From Cenococcum geophilum 1.58 (taxonomy: Eukaryota > Ascomycota > Dothideomycetes > Gloniales > Gloniaceae), in contig KV748252.1 in NCBI GenBank assembly GCA_001692895.1, positions 496,001 to 560,000 on the forward strand: 64,000 nt of DNA, written 5' to 3'. Made by a program: the position numbers and the translations under genes. Of this stretch, positions 36,305-48,920 are shown piece by piece. The notes below the pieces were generated by a model. The model saw only the letters and a program-made list of their open reading frames with translations. It was not told the origin of the DNA and made no database searches. The first letter of the stretch is position 1. The number at the start of each line of letters is the position of its first letter.

Positions 36305-38330
36305 TGATTTAGAGTCTCTGCGAGAGGCTTCCCCCTTGACGCCCAAAGTAGATAGCTCTACATTTTATATAGTTATAATATAAATATATTTAAAAGTATA
36401 TTATAGAAATCTATGGGAATATGTAATAATTTGGTTATTATGTAATATAATTATAATTTATATAGTTACAATTTATATAGTTACAATTTGTACAGTTTTT
36501 ACAATTCGTACAGTTTGTACAATTCGTACAGTTTGTACAATTTATATAGTTTGCGCACTATTTATTTATAGGGTAGCGTTTTGCCGCAATTTGCTATCAG
36601 ATGCTGCAAACTTGTTGCAAAACGTGCGTTTTGCGCAAATTGCTATCGACCATATCCACCTGCCGCAACAACGACCCCAAAAAAAAATCCTGATGGGCTT
36701 TACTATGAGATTTGCCTTTACTAGCTCATCCTCTTTAAGAGCTAAGAATTAGTCATCTCCTAAGATAATTATATTATTAGTTTATATACTAATAATTCTA
36801 AATAGGGTTTCCGTGGTTATAATAAGGAAGTAAGAATTAAATATAAAAGTAGTTATTAAAAGCTTCTCTTTATAGTGCTTGCTGTAGGTAGCCCACTAAT
36901 AAGTTCCTACCTCTATAATTCTATATAATGGCTTAAGCACAACTATAATCGTATCTTTAGGATATTAGTGGCGAATTTACTCCGGAAGGTATGCTAATAT
37001 TAAGCGCTAAAGGTACGTCTCTGATTAGGTATAGGCTTAAGTAATATTTTACAAATAAACTGCCATTCTATTCTTTATTAAGGAGGAAGCTAATATAATA
37101 ATAACTCGCTAACTAGCTCGTTAAATTATAGAAGATTATATAAGAATTATCTCTTTACCATTATCGTTGTAACCTTAGATAATAAGCCTTAATTTCTTAA
37201 ATGGGGCGTTAGTAGCTTTACCCTTAATCTTATTAACCATCCTTAACTTAAAGATGCAAACTCTATTAAACTTAGTAGGGTTATACTTCTCGAATTTAAA
37301 GACTCCTCTTATAATAAGACCGTCGATCTCCTGCTTATTGGATACTTAGAAAAGAACTCCTAAGGTTATAATATAACCTTTCTTTTAGAGCTATTTTATA
37401 AGCTTAAAGTTAGCCTTCTCCTTAGCTGTTATAAAGGCCATTAATAACTTAACTCTATTCTTAATAGCGGCAATAAATTGTTCTTTAAAATTAATAAGAT
37501 ATTGGCGATTTCGTGATCCCTTCGGGCGACTTCTACCGCGTCGTGGTTATAGCGTATCTACTATAATTATATTGGGATTGTAGTCGCCTTCTAAAGCACG
37601 TTAATCGTAGTTCTCCTTTAGGGCATCTTTTAGGGCATCCTGTAAAGGCTTAGAATTATTATCTTTATAGTAAGGCTTAATAACAGTTAAACGGAATTAA
37701 GTGGGTCTGTAAGGCATCTAAATAGTATAAGTTTAACCATTAATTATAAGGAGTTAATATAGGCCTAACTATCCTCCCTTTTTACGCCATACGCGTACCT
37801 TAGATTGGAGTGGTAGATTAATTATAATTAAGGTATTTAGGCCATTTCTTATTCTTAGTGCATTATTAACCTAGCGTATAGCGTAGAGGCGTTATACTTC
37901 CTTTATTGCCTTACAAATCGCCTTAGCTTATTATATAACGGAGGGAAATAGTAGAGAATTGTTAGTTATTTATAGGTAGGCGCTAAAGACTAGCAATGTA
38001 GGTATAAGTCTATCCGGGCTAGCGGAATCGTTAATAGCTTTAACAGCTATTTATAAGGTAAGTTCTTTACTAGCGTCCTTTAGTTTCGAAGAGATAATCT
38101 TATATACGCGGCGTAATGGCGCGTAATATCGCTCTACTTTTTTAATACTATTATATGCCTTAACGGGGACTTCCTTAACCTTAATTGCTATTACCTTTAT
38201 CTATTATCGGAACTCTACCAATAAGAAGTTCTTTCCTATATTATAGACGATTTAATTAAGGGGTCCTAAATAGACATTAATTTAGTATAATTAAAGGGTA
38301 TCCTATGCGTTTCTAGCTAATATATCTTTT

Positions 38331-38559
38331 TGTCGGTATCACCCGGGGGGGTACTGCAATTGCAATATAAGGTAACTGGTTCTTAATTTATTTGTGTTCT
38401 TTTCGTCGTCTACCAAAAGAGAAAGAAAGTAGTAAAGGTCGGGCTATCTATCGGGCCGTAGGTAGTCAGGTGACCTACGCTACGCCATACAGCCCCTCCC
38501 GCATACGCTCCACGCCATTCATCTAGTAACGATATTTATAATCTCTACTCGTACAGACA
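38331..38559. repeat. Solo LTR in Copia-2 copy B
   Basis: 229 bp, tgtcggtatcacccgg to tcgtacagaca, with a 5-bp duplication ctttt (38326-38330, 38560-38564). It is absent at the matching place of copies A (near 28440) and C (near 45470). It has no similarity to the Copia-2 LTRs. It is GC-rich and unRIPped, from a family otherwise missing from the window. Confidence 0.88.
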
Positions 38560-41384
38560 CTTTTAAAAAACGCGCGGCTTAGAAGGAGGTTAAGAAGTTA
38601 ATAACTTAAAGCACTGGCTTGCCGCTAAGATATATAACGTTAATAATAATACAGAAGTTAAAGTTGTAGTTATCCTTAAGGGTGAACTTAAATCAGCTAG
38701 GGGACTTCTGGTTTATTTAGTAGTAATAGTAGTACTTTATAAGATGCTTAATTGCCTTAACCTTAACTTTATAGCCTACTTACTAAAGAACCCTAAGCAA
38801 TTAATAAATGGATAAGTGGCTAAAACAACGGTGCAGTTAGCGTAATTCTAACTTAGTTAAGTGGCTTTAAGTAACACTCTTTTTTAGTTAATAAAGGAGC
38901 AACTAGGGGTAACCCCACTTGCGCATAACGGGCACCCGATTGTCTCCCTAAATAAGTATATTCTTAAAGTTATTAAGCCTAACGCCTAACTTATCTATAT
39001 CTTTAATGCAAAATAAAAACGGAGTGTTTATAGGAATAATATAGAAAGTAATATATCCTAAGGGGGTTTAGACCTTAATTGTGCTAAGAAAGATTGTAGT
39101 ACCTTTACTAAAGCAAATCGTATATTGGCCTGCCGTTAGTTAGTTAATCTAAATAGAGCTATTAAGCTGCTAAAGAGCTTAAACTTAAGGTTTTCCTACT
39201 GTAGATACTCCTGCGGCTCCTATATCCGGTATAATATTATAAAAGATATACGCCAAGTATCTGTCATTAAAGGAAAAAGTAGAACTCTCCTTTAGCTCGT
39301 TAAAGATATCTAATTTTATAATAGAATAGAGCGTAGATTAATTATTAAGAATAGCGACGGTTTATATGCCATCTACCTTACCATACTTAGTGAAGTATTA
39401 GTTAGGGGAGTAGTCCTTAATTTCCATATCTATAAGGAGCTGTTTAACCTTATTAACCTTACCCTTAAAATCTTCTATACCTTTATATTAAACCAGGAAG
39501 CTTTAGAAGTAGGCTATAGTAACCTTATAATTTTTAATATTTCTTATACTCTAACGGAACTTATTATATGCCTCTTTTCGCTTATTAAGGGAGTGTCTAG
39601 TTAACTAGCAATTTAGCTTCTTACAAATATAGCACTTCTTTTAGCGATTACTTTAAAATAAACCTCCACAAGGACCTCTATAATTACTTTATAGTTAACG
39701 TTAATTATACCCTTTACTATATTCCCTACTACGGCCACTATATATTTAATTAGTCCAGTTATAATTATATTAGTTAGGAATACTTAGTTAGGTAGGGTTT
39801 TCGGTATAGAATTGTTAAGATTCTTATATTTATATCGCAGTACCTATAGCGGAGCGTAGCTTAGTATATACTCCTTTAAATATATCCGTAGGTTTATATA
39901 GCGCTAAGTTACACTTAGGAACGCTATAGCATACTAAGATAACCTAGTCCCTTAGGCTGTTCTTATTTTGGTAAGTTTTAGTAAGGCCATATTAGATTTT
40001 CTAGAGTTTATTAAAGAGTAGTTAAAGGCACTCTAAATAAGTCTTTATTAGGTTAGAAGCAATAACTCTCTAAAATATAGTCTCTCGCTATTCGGACATA
40101 TAAAGTTGGCAATTTTTATTAGTTTTAAAGTGGGCTCTAGTAAGCTAAAGCATCGTATTAAAGCTATAGTTTTTACCCATAATATAGTTATAATAGAATA
40201 TTACTACCCATCCCTTTAACATAATAGAGAAAGCGTAGTAGTACTAGTGGCCTTAAATTCTAACTTTATTGCAACAGTTATAGAAGACCTGTAGTTTTAC
40301 TCCGAGCATATTATATAATTCTCCTCTAAACTTCTTCTCTTTGTCCAAATATACCTTTATTAGATTTATAACTTCTTATAGTAGAGGCTTACTAGTTGGT
40401 TAGAGTAGAGGAGCTAAAGGTAGTAAAGGTGGAGGAAGAGTACCTCTAGGTGGAAGAGCACCTCTAGGTAGGAGAGCACCTTTAGGTAGGAGAGTAGCGT
40501 TTTAGGGGTTTCGTTCTAAATTAAAGTTGCCTTTTAAAGAATATAGGTTAGTTTTAGGTTTCCGTAGTTAATATATAATCTTAGCTTCTGTCCATACTAG
40601 TTCTTCTATACTAGTAATAACGGCCTAAATATTACTAGTAATTGGGTTACCGTTCTTAGTAATATATACCCCATTCTTATAGAGGAAGTCTTAAAAATCC
40701 TAAATAATATTAATATTACTAAGTGCCTAGGTATTAACGGTCCATCCTATAAAATCCTCCCTAAAATATTCCCACAACTATAAATCGGCGTAGTGTCTAC
40801 TTTAGTAGAATATAATACGGTGTAGGAGAAAGCTGTTAACTTGTTTTGCGGTATAAGTTATTATATTAATAGTAAATTCGTCCCAATTTTTATTAATAAG
40901 TTTCGTGTACGAAGCTACCCCTAGTAATAAGGAGTCTTCCCAGTCGTTTAAAGTAGGCGTAGCCATGTTTTTAGAGGGAGGGAAGTGTTATTAGTTTAGG
41001 GGTTGTCGTTTAGTACGCGTTTATAATGTTTATTTGTTGTTTAGTACGCGTTTATAATGTGTATTTATTATTTGGTACGCGTTTATAATATATATTTGCG
41101 ATTATAGGGCTTAGGACCAGTTCTGGCCTTAAATCGCAAAGACTTATAAAGCGTATTATTCTGCGTAATAGACGTAAGAATCCGTAATCTTAGAAAGGCT
41201 TAGAACTAGTTCTAGCCTTTAGATCCTTAGATTTATAGAAGAGTTCTATTTAAGGTTTAGGACCAGTTCTAACCTTAAAAGACAGCTCCCTTTAGCACGA
41301 GTAGCACTAATATAGTGGCTTGTCTCTTCTTAGTGGAATACCTAGCTGCTCTATAGTATAATAGTAAAGTTAACTACTAATTAG

Positions 41385-41579
41385 TGTTAGTTACACAAGG
41401 TAATATTACGTAGCTACGGTTTGTAGATAGTATAATAATTGTTCTATATATCTTTATAAGGGAGGGCGAGGAGCTTAAGGCTCCTCGCCACGCTAGTGCC
41501 GCGGCGACACGTAATGGCAACTTGCCGCACGCAACGGCAACTTGCCTTACGTAACGGCAACTTGCCTATATTCCCAACA
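41385..41579 (-). repeat. 5' LTR of Copia-2 copy B
   Basis: 195 bp, tgttagttacacaagg to ttcccaaca. It differs from the LTRs of copies A and C in the poly-A/T segment and the gcgaggagcttaaggctcctcgc palindrome region (41466-41488), so copy B is a sub-family. Confidence 0.9.
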
Positions 41580-41584
41580 TTAAG

Positions 41585-42514
41585 AAAAACTTAACTTAAG
41601 AAAACCCCGTAATCTATCTCCCTACCTTTTAAAACTCGCTTACTTAGCGCCTATAAGTTACCAGTGGTGCTTTACTATCTTAATTTTTAACCTTTTTAGA
41701 AACCACTACTGCCGTAATAAGCCTACGGACGCGCTAGTATTGCATACTTTACTTTACTACTATAGAGTTATTAGGGGACGCCTATTACTCGCCCCTTTAT
41801 CTTTTATTACCATTTCCTTTATAACCTAAAACTAGTTTAGTACATTTTAGCTAATAAGCTACTAGGTAACTACCTTAAGACCTTTTTATATTAAGAGTAG
41901 TGTATTATAGTTCTCTATACCAGCTACTAAGAAGAGCATTATTTCTTAGTTAGTGCGTAAGGGGCGTAATATTATTACATATTTTGGTGTCTATCTTAAC
42001 CAGCTACATTTGCATTTTAGGCTACCTACTAGAATACCTACCCAGTAAAGCCAATCTTTTAGTCCTATTATTCCTGTTCTTAAAAGTATTACCATTATAT
42101 TTTCTACCTTTATTAGGCCTTTTCGGAGCCCCTAGGTATTTACCCCCTATAGCGTTAACTATATTACAGCTTAGGTTACTCTTGCCTAGGTTAGCCTTTA
42201 TACCTTTAACTCCTATACACCTTTCTAGTATTGGTCTAACTAGTATTATATTACAGTAAATAGTTTCTTAATACCTTTTTATACTCTACTTTAGCTCCTT
42301 TCTCTCTCTTACTGTTATCTTTACTAGCCTCTTACGCGTCTCCCTTCCTCCTTTATATAGGCTTGGGTCCTAACGCGGCACCATTTTTTTCTACTTTCTT
42401 TACCTATTTCTCTAATATATCTTCCCTACTTTAGGGAATTTAGTTTACTCTCCTGCGAGGCACCCTAGGGTCCCTCTATAGTTTGTTTAGGCGTGTTTTA
42501 ATATACTTTATAAT
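41585..42514 (-). pseudogene. LINE D1 ORF2, C-terminal fragment
   Basis: The minus strand reads YIKTRLNKLQRDPRVP with one RIP stop at the Q (about 42505-42455), followed by a charged stretch. This matches what follows the thumb region in Tad1-type ORF2 proteins and continues the fragment at 48545-48920 across copy C. The remaining part to 41585 has no motif that I recognise and would hold the end of ORF2 and the 3' UTR. The plus-strand frame at 41984-42259 is taken to be a shadow. Confidence 0.6.
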
Positions 42515-42729
42515 TGTTGGGAATAAAGGCAAATGGTCACCATATAAGGCATATTGCCGTCACGTATAGCAAGTTGCCGTTACGTGCGGTAAGTTGCCAT
42601 CACGTGCCGCCGCGGCACTAGCGTGGTGAGGAACCTTAAGTTCCTTACCCCTTTCTTTAAGGAGAAGAAAAATAATTATCATACTATCTACGAACCGTAG
42701 CTACGTAATATCCCCTTATAAGTCCAATA
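42515..42729 (+). repeat. 5' LTR of Copia-2 copy C
   Basis: 215 bp, tgttgggaataaagg to aagtccaata (terminal CA now TA). Same length as both LTRs of copy A. Confidence 0.93.
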
Positions 42730-43090
42730 CTGATTAGTAGTTAACTTTACTGTTATACCACAGAGCAGCTAGGTATTCCACTAAGAAAAGACGAGCCACT
42801 ATACCAGTGCTACTCGTGCTAAAGGAAGCTGTCTTTTAAGGTTAGAACTGGTCCTAAACCTTAAATAGAACTCTTCCATAAATCTAAGGATCTAAAGGCC
42901 AGAACTGGTCCTAAGCCTTTTTAAGATTACGGATTCTTGCGTCTATTACGCAGAATAATACGCTTTATAAGTCTTTGCGATTTAAGGCCAGAACTAGTCC
43001 TAAGCCCTATAATTGCAAATATACGTCACAAACGCGTACTAAACAACAATCCCTATACCACCAATATTCCCTTCCTTTAAAGACATAACT

Positions 43091-46000
43091 ATGGCCACTC
43101 CAAACGACTGGAGAGACTCCTTACTACTAGGGGTAGCTACATACGCGAAACTTATCGATAAAGATTAGGACGCATTTACCTTTAATATAATAACTTATAC
43201 CGTAAAATAAGTTAATGGCTTTCTCCTATACTATATTCTATTCTACCAAGATAGCTATTACGCCGATTTATAGTTATGGGAATACTTTAGGGAGGATTTT
43301 ATAGGATGGACCGCCGACACCTAGGCACTTGGTAATGTTAATATTATTTGGGATTTTTAAGACTCCCTCCGAAGGAATGGGGTGTATATTGCTAAGGATG
43401 GTAACCTAATTACCAGTAATATTTACGCCGTTCTTACTAGTATAAAAGAACCAGTATAGACGGAAGCTAAGATTATACGTTAACTACGGAAACCTAAAAC
43501 TAACCTATATTCTTTAAAAGGCAACTTTAATTCGGAACGAAACCCCTAAAACGCTACTCTCCTACCTAAAGGTACTTTCCTACCTAGAGGTGCTTTTCCT
43601 CTACCTCTACTACCTCTAACTCCTCTATCCCAGCCAACCGATAAGCCTCTATCTTAAGAAGTCACGAATCTAATAAAGGTATATTTAGACGAAGAGAAGA
43701 AGTTTGGAGGAGAATTGTACGATATACTTGGAGTAAAACTATAGGTCTTTTATAACTGCTGCAACAAGGTCAGAATTTAACGCCACCAGTTCTATTATGC
43801 TTTCTCTATTATATTAAAGGGACGGGCGGCAACGTTCTATTACAACTATATCGTAGGTAAAAACTATAGCTTTAATGTAATGCTTTAGCTTACTAGAGCC
43901 CACTTTAAAACCAATAAGAACCGCTAACTCTATATGTCTGAATGGCGGGAGACTATATTTTAGAGAGTTATCGCTTCTAACCCGATAACAACTCGCCTAA
44001 AGTATCTTTAACTACTCTTTAATAAACTCTAGAAAATCTAACGCGGACTTACTAAAACTTACTAAAATAAGAACAGCCTAAGGGACTAGGTTATCTTAGC
44101 ATGCCATAGCGTTCCTAAGTGTAACTTGGCGCTATATAAACCTGCGGATACGTTTAAAGGAGTATATGCCGAGCTACGCTCCGCCATAGGTACTGTAATG
44201 CGAATATAAGAATCTTAACAGTTTTATACCGAAAGCCCTACCTAACTAAGCGTTCCCAACTAATATAATTATAACTAAACTGATTAAATATATAGCGGCC
44301 GTAGTAGGGAATACGGCAAAGGGTACGATTAACGTTAACTATAAAGTAATTATGGAGGTCCTTATGGAGGTTTATTTTAAAGTAATCGCCAGAAGAAGTG
44401 CTATATTTGTAAGAAGCCAAATTGCTAGTCAACTAGATACTTCCTTAATGAGCGAAAAGAGGTATATAATAAGTTCCGTTAGAGTATAAGAAATGTTAGA
44501 AATTATAAGGTCACTACGGCCTACTTCTAAAGCTTCCTGGTTTAATACGAAGGCGTAAAAGACCTTAAGGGTAAGGTTAATAAGACCAAACAGCTCCTTA
44601 TAGATATGGAAATTGAGGACTACTTACCTAACCAGTACTTTACTAAGTACGGTAAGGTAAATGGCATACAAACTGTCGCTGTTCTTAATGACCAATCTAT
44701 GCTCCATTTTATTACAAAGTTAAATATCTTTAACGAGCTAAAGGAGAGCTTCGCGTTTTCCTTCGACGACAGATACTCAGCGAACGTCTTCTATGGTATT
44801 ATGCTGGATACTAGAGCCGCAGGAGTATCTATAATAGGAGAACCTCAAGTTCGAGCCCTTTAGCAGCTTAATAGCTCTATTTAGATTGACTATTTAACGG
44901 CAGGCCAACACACGATTCGTTTTGGCAAAGGTACTGCGATCTCTTTCGGCACAATTAGGGTTTAAACCCCCTTAGGGTATATCACTTTTCACGTTATTCC
45001 TACAAACACCCCGTTTTTATTTTGCATTAGGAATATAAATAAACTAGGCGTTAAGCTTAATAACCTTAAGAATATGCTCGTGTAGGGAGATAATTGGGTG
45101 CCTATTGTATGTAAGTGGGGTTACCCTTAGCTGCTCCTTTAATAACCAGAAAAGAGTGTTGCTTAGAGCCATTTAACTAAGTTAGAGTTACGCCAACTAC
45201 ACCGTCGTTTTAGTCACCCATTAGTTTACTAATTGCTTAGGGTTCTTCAGCGAGTAGGCTATAAAGTTAAGGTTAAGGCAATTAAGCATCTTATAAAATA
45301 CTGCCACTACTGCCAAATAAACCAGAGGTCCCCTAGCCGATTTAAGTTCACCCTTAAAGATAACTACGACTTTAACTTCTATATTATTGTTGACGTTATA
45401 TACCTTAGCGGCAAGCTAGTACTCCAAGTTGTTAACTTTTTAACCTTCTTCTAAGCCGCACGATTTTTAAAGGATATATCAGCTAGAAACGCATAGGATA
45501 CCCTTCGGTTATACTAGATTAATATCTACCTAGGACCCCCTAATTAAATCGTCCACAATGTAGGAAAGAACTTCTTATTTATAGAGTTCCGACAATAAAT
45601 AAAGGCAATGGCAATTGAGGTTAAGGAAGTCCCTATTAAGGCATATAATAGTATTAGAAAAGTAAAGCGATATTACGCGCTATTACGCCGCGTATATAAG
45701 ATTATCTCTTCGGAACTAAAGGACGCTAGCGAAGAACTTACCTTATAAATGGCTGTTAAAGCTATTAACGATTCCGCTGGCCCGGATGGACTCATACCTA
45801 TATTGCTAGTCTTTAGCGCCTACCCACGAATAACTAACAATTCTCCACTATCTCCCTCCGTTGTATAACGAGCTAAGGCGATTTATAAGGCAATAAAGGA
45901 GGTATAACGCCTCTATGCCACACGCTAGGTTAATAACGCACTAGGAATGAGAAATGGCCTAAATACCTTAACTGCACTTGATCTGCCACTCCAGTCTAAA

Positions 46001-47947
46001 GTACGCGTATGGCGTAAAAGGGGAGAATAGTTAGGCCCACATTAACTCATTGCAATTAATAGTTAAACTTGCACTATTTAGATGCCTTATAAACCCACCT
46101 AATTCCGTTTAACTGTTATTAAGCTTTACTATAAAGATAACAATTCTGAGCCTTTACAGGATGCCCTAAAAAATACCCTAGAAGAGAACCATAATTAACA
46201 TACTCCAAAAGGCGACTACAATCCCAATACAATTGTAGTAGATGCGCCACAACTATAACGCGGTAGAGGTCGCCTGAAGGGATCACAAAATCGCTAATAC
46301 CTTGTTAATTTTGAAGAACAATTTGTTGCTGCCATTAAGAATAAAGTCGAGTTATTAATGGCCTTTATGACAGCTAAAGAGAAGGCTGACTTTAAGCTCG
46401 CAAAACAGCTCTAAAAGGAAGGTCGTATTATAACCCTAGGAGCTCCTTTCTAAGCATCCGACAAGCAAGAGATCGACGGTCTTATCGTAAGAGGAGTCTT
46501 TAAATTCAAGGAATATAACCCTACTAAGTTCGATGGAGTTCGCATCTTTAAGTCAAGAATGGTCAACGAAATTAAGGGCAAAGCTACTAACGCCCTATTT
46601 GAGAAATTAAGGCTTATTATCTAAGGTTACAACGATAATAGTAAAGAGATGATTTTTATATAATCTCCTACAATTCAACGAGCTAGTCAGCAAGTCATTG
46701 TTGCATTAGCTCCCTCCTTAATAAAGAATAGAATAGCAGTTTATTTGCGAGATATTACTTAAGCCTATACCTAATCAGAGACGCACCTTTAGCGCTTAAT
46801 ATTGGCATACCTTCCGGAGTAAATTCGCCACCAGTATCCTAAAGACACGATTATGGTTATGCTTAAGCCATTATATAAAATCGTAGAGGCAGGAACTTAC
46901 TAGTAGGCTACCTACAGCAAGCACTATAAAGAGAAGCTTTTAATAACTACTTCTATATTTAATCCCTACTTCCTTATTATAACCACGGGAACCCTATTCG
47001 GAATCGTCGGTATATAAACTAATAATACAATTATCTTGGGAGACGACCAATTCTTAGCTCTTAAAGAGGATGAGCTAGTAAAGGCAAATCTTATGGCAAA
47101 GCTAAAGGAAAAGCTTGACTTAACAACACCATTACTCTTTAATGGATGTATCCTCTCCCTAAACGAGGATTCCATTGCTTTACGCCAGAAGGGTTAAGGT
47201 AAGAAGATCGACGTTATTAACATTAATTCCCCGAAGTAAGGATACGTGGAGTAACGCGCTCGCGGAGCTTATATTGCTTCTATCTGTTAACCCAAGGCTT
47301 CATTTAATCTCTCCGTTGCCGCCTAACACTAGGAACCAATTAAGGACGACGTTCTTGCCCTAAATAAATATCTTTTCTAGTAAATAAACCATCTCGATTA
47401 GGGACTACTCTACGTGCCTATTAATCTTCCTACCGCTAAGCTCTTTATATTTGTTAATAGATTATTCATAAATAATAAAGATTTTAGCTCCTAGTTAGGA
47501 TATAAGATTATTATCGCAAACGAATTTACTAGAGAGAATAACTTTATAATCTATGGCAATCTTATCTATTAGAGCTCAACTAAGAGCAAGCACGTTACCT
47601 AAAGTGTTTTAGCATTAGAGATATATAGAATAGTTAGTAGAGTTAATATAGCAATTACAATTGGAACTACCCTAAAGATAATTACAGATTAACTTAAACT
47701 TCCTGTTATCCCTATAATCGTATATACCGATTTATTTTCCCTTTACAAGTGTTTAGTTAAGCTCGGTACTACGAAGGAGAAGCGCCTTATGATTAATATT
47801 ATAGCACTTCAGCAATCCTATGAGCGTTAAGAACTCTTTAAGATTTAATGGATTAATGGCCAAGATAACCCGGTAGATATAATAACGAAGGCGAACCCAA
47901 ACAAGGCACTAGAGACGTTTGTTAACACAAATACTTTATGTGTATGA
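43091..47947 (+). pseudogene. Copia-2 copy C gag-pol polyprotein: in frame, with point-mutation stops
   Basis: ATG 43091 (MATPNDWRDSLLLG) and TGA 47945-47947 are in the same frame, giving 1618 codons with no net indel; interruptions are TAG/TAA from Gln codons and one or two Trp codons. Domains: Gag (about 1-430) with a zinc knuckle KCYICKKPNC near residue 437; protease near residue 570, where LDTGAA reads LDTRAA, a catalytic-loop Gly-to-Arg change; integrase HHCC finger near 705-745 (HRRFSHP...CHYCQ) and core to about 900; reverse transcriptase about 1120-1330 (GLIVRGVFKF; GIQTNNTIILGDDQ, where the family has QTDDT, so both catalytic Asp codons look mutated); RNase H about 1500-1618 (VYTDLFSLYKCLVKLG, ending VDIITKANP). 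It would drive reverse transcription and integration if intact. Confidence 0.92.
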
Positions 47948-48329
47948 GTTAAAGGTTAGGTTAAAAGGGAGTCCCTAGAAATTTCTTAGTTACGTAAGGT
48001 CTTAAGATGTCTAGGAACTTTAACCGGCGGTTAAAGTTATCTAATTAGTTAGATTTTGCAGACCCTAACTTAAACCAGCCAATCAGGATTTTCTATCCCC
48101 GGGATGGAAAATCGCTATTAGCTCGCTTACCGCTAGCGCCTTAGCGGCCCTACTGACAAGATACCTACCTATAACTTATAAGTAAGAAAGCACTATATGC
48201 TAAGAGGCAAATTTTAGGACAGCGAGACTTATATTACAATGGCAATAGTAAGTAAAAAGGATTAATTTTTGTTCCGCTAGTTAAGCGGTATATATATATA
48301 GATGGCAACCACAAAAGAAAAGTTGCCAG

Positions 48330-48544
48330 TATTGGGAATAAAGGCAAATGGTCACTATATAAGGTATATTGCCGTTACGTGTAGCAAATTGCCGTTACGT
48401 GCGGCAAGTTGCCATTACGTGCCGCCGCGGCACTAGCGTGGTGAGGAACCTTAAGTTCCTTACCCCTTTCTTTAAGGAGAAGAAAAACAATCATCATACT
48501 ATCTACGAACCGTAGCTACGTGATATCCCCTTATAAGTCCAACA
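48330..48544 (+). repeat. 3' LTR of Copia-2 copy C
   Basis: 215 bp partner of 42515-42729. It begins tattgggaataaagg (TG changed to TA) and ends aagtccaaca. Confidence 0.93.
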
Positions 48545-48920
48545 ATAATATTAGAGTTACGCTCTTTTTATACCCTTTATATTATAGCGGCTTTAATATA
48601 TAATTATAGGGGGGGATATTAGCTTCCTTCTTAAGCAGTACTGTAGCCGTTTACTTATACCCGCCTATTATACTCTAAAAGTAGGCTGTTTAGACCTTTT
48701 AGAGTGGTTTAAAGAGTAATTTAGGGGGGCTTTTCTCGGATTCTCCTATTGCCCAAATACTAGATCCGTACGTTATAGTTAGCCGGACAACTACTATATA
48801 TAGTAGGCGTGACCTCTAGAAGCATGGACCCTATATAGAATTAACAATCCTAGATATTATAATATACTAAGCTTAGCCCTTACGGGCCGCTTATAATGTA
48901 TATACGCTCCACTAGAACTT
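48545..48920 (-). pseudogene. LINE D1 ORF2, post-RT fragment
   Basis: The minus strand reads RSRLLYIVVVRLTITYGSSI followed by WAIGESEKSP (about 48790-48690), the conserved segment after LINE reverse transcriptase (RLLYTAVVRPALTYGSSIW). It continues KPLQKVQTAYFQSIIGGYK with two RIP stops at the Q codons. On its right it joins 50206-53621 once LINE D3 is removed (VDSKF-W | SVYTL). Confidence 0.85.

Larger units (their letters stand above)
32953..36695. mobile_element. 3.74-kb minisatellite-filled inverted-repeat element in copy B
   Basis: The ends are inverted copies: left cattaggaattttttttttgg with gttgttgc further in, right gcaacaacgaccccaaaaaa and tcctgatg. It is bounded by gg on each side (32951-32952, 36696-36697), so the duplication is 2-3 bp or ambiguous. 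Comparison with copies A and C shows the host continuing cleanly across it. The interior has no credible gene: it is a series of minisatellites with inner inverted arms. It is GC-rich and keeps CpA (gcacgaag), unlike its RIPped host. The family is not recognised. Confidence 0.85.
32107..40966 (-). pseudogene. Copia-2 copy B gag-pol polyprotein, RIP-inactivated and interrupted
   Basis: It reads from ATG 40966 (MATPTLNDWEDSL) to a stop at 32107-32109, homologous to copies A and C. The reverse transcriptase region is split at 32952/36696 by the minisatellite element, and the integrase region at 38330/38560 by a solo LTR. TAG/TAA stops are dense. Rejoining across the 3.74-kb insert gives the ccttcggctttac context expected from copies A and C. 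No functional product is possible. Confidence 0.88.
31511..41579 (-). mobile_element. Copia-2 copy B, full length but carrying two insertions
   Basis: LTRs at 31511-31685 and 41385-41579 and target duplications ttaag (31506-31510, 41580-41584) define it. It spans 10.07 kb because a 3.74-kb inverted-repeat element (32953-36695) and a 229-bp solo LTR (38331-38559) are inside; without them it is about 6.1 kb. It is the most strongly RIPped of the three copies. Confidence 0.94.
42515..48544 (+). mobile_element. Copia-2 copy C, full length, best preserved
   Basis: A 6030-bp element on the plus strand, opposite to copies A and B, with 215-bp LTRs and target duplications ataat (42510-42514, 48545-48549). 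It is inserted in LINE D1 ORF2. The LTRs differ from each other almost only by transitions. Confidence 0.95.

Noticed and set aside
36003-36346. Minus-strand frames rich in Leu-Pro-Ala-Cys
   Set aside because: They are translations of the ggca/ggta tetranucleotide repeat.
41984-42259. 91-codon plus-strand hydrophobic frame as a membrane protein gene
   Set aside because: The minus strand carries LINE D1 ORF2 sequence here; the hydrophobicity comes from AT-rich antisense codons.
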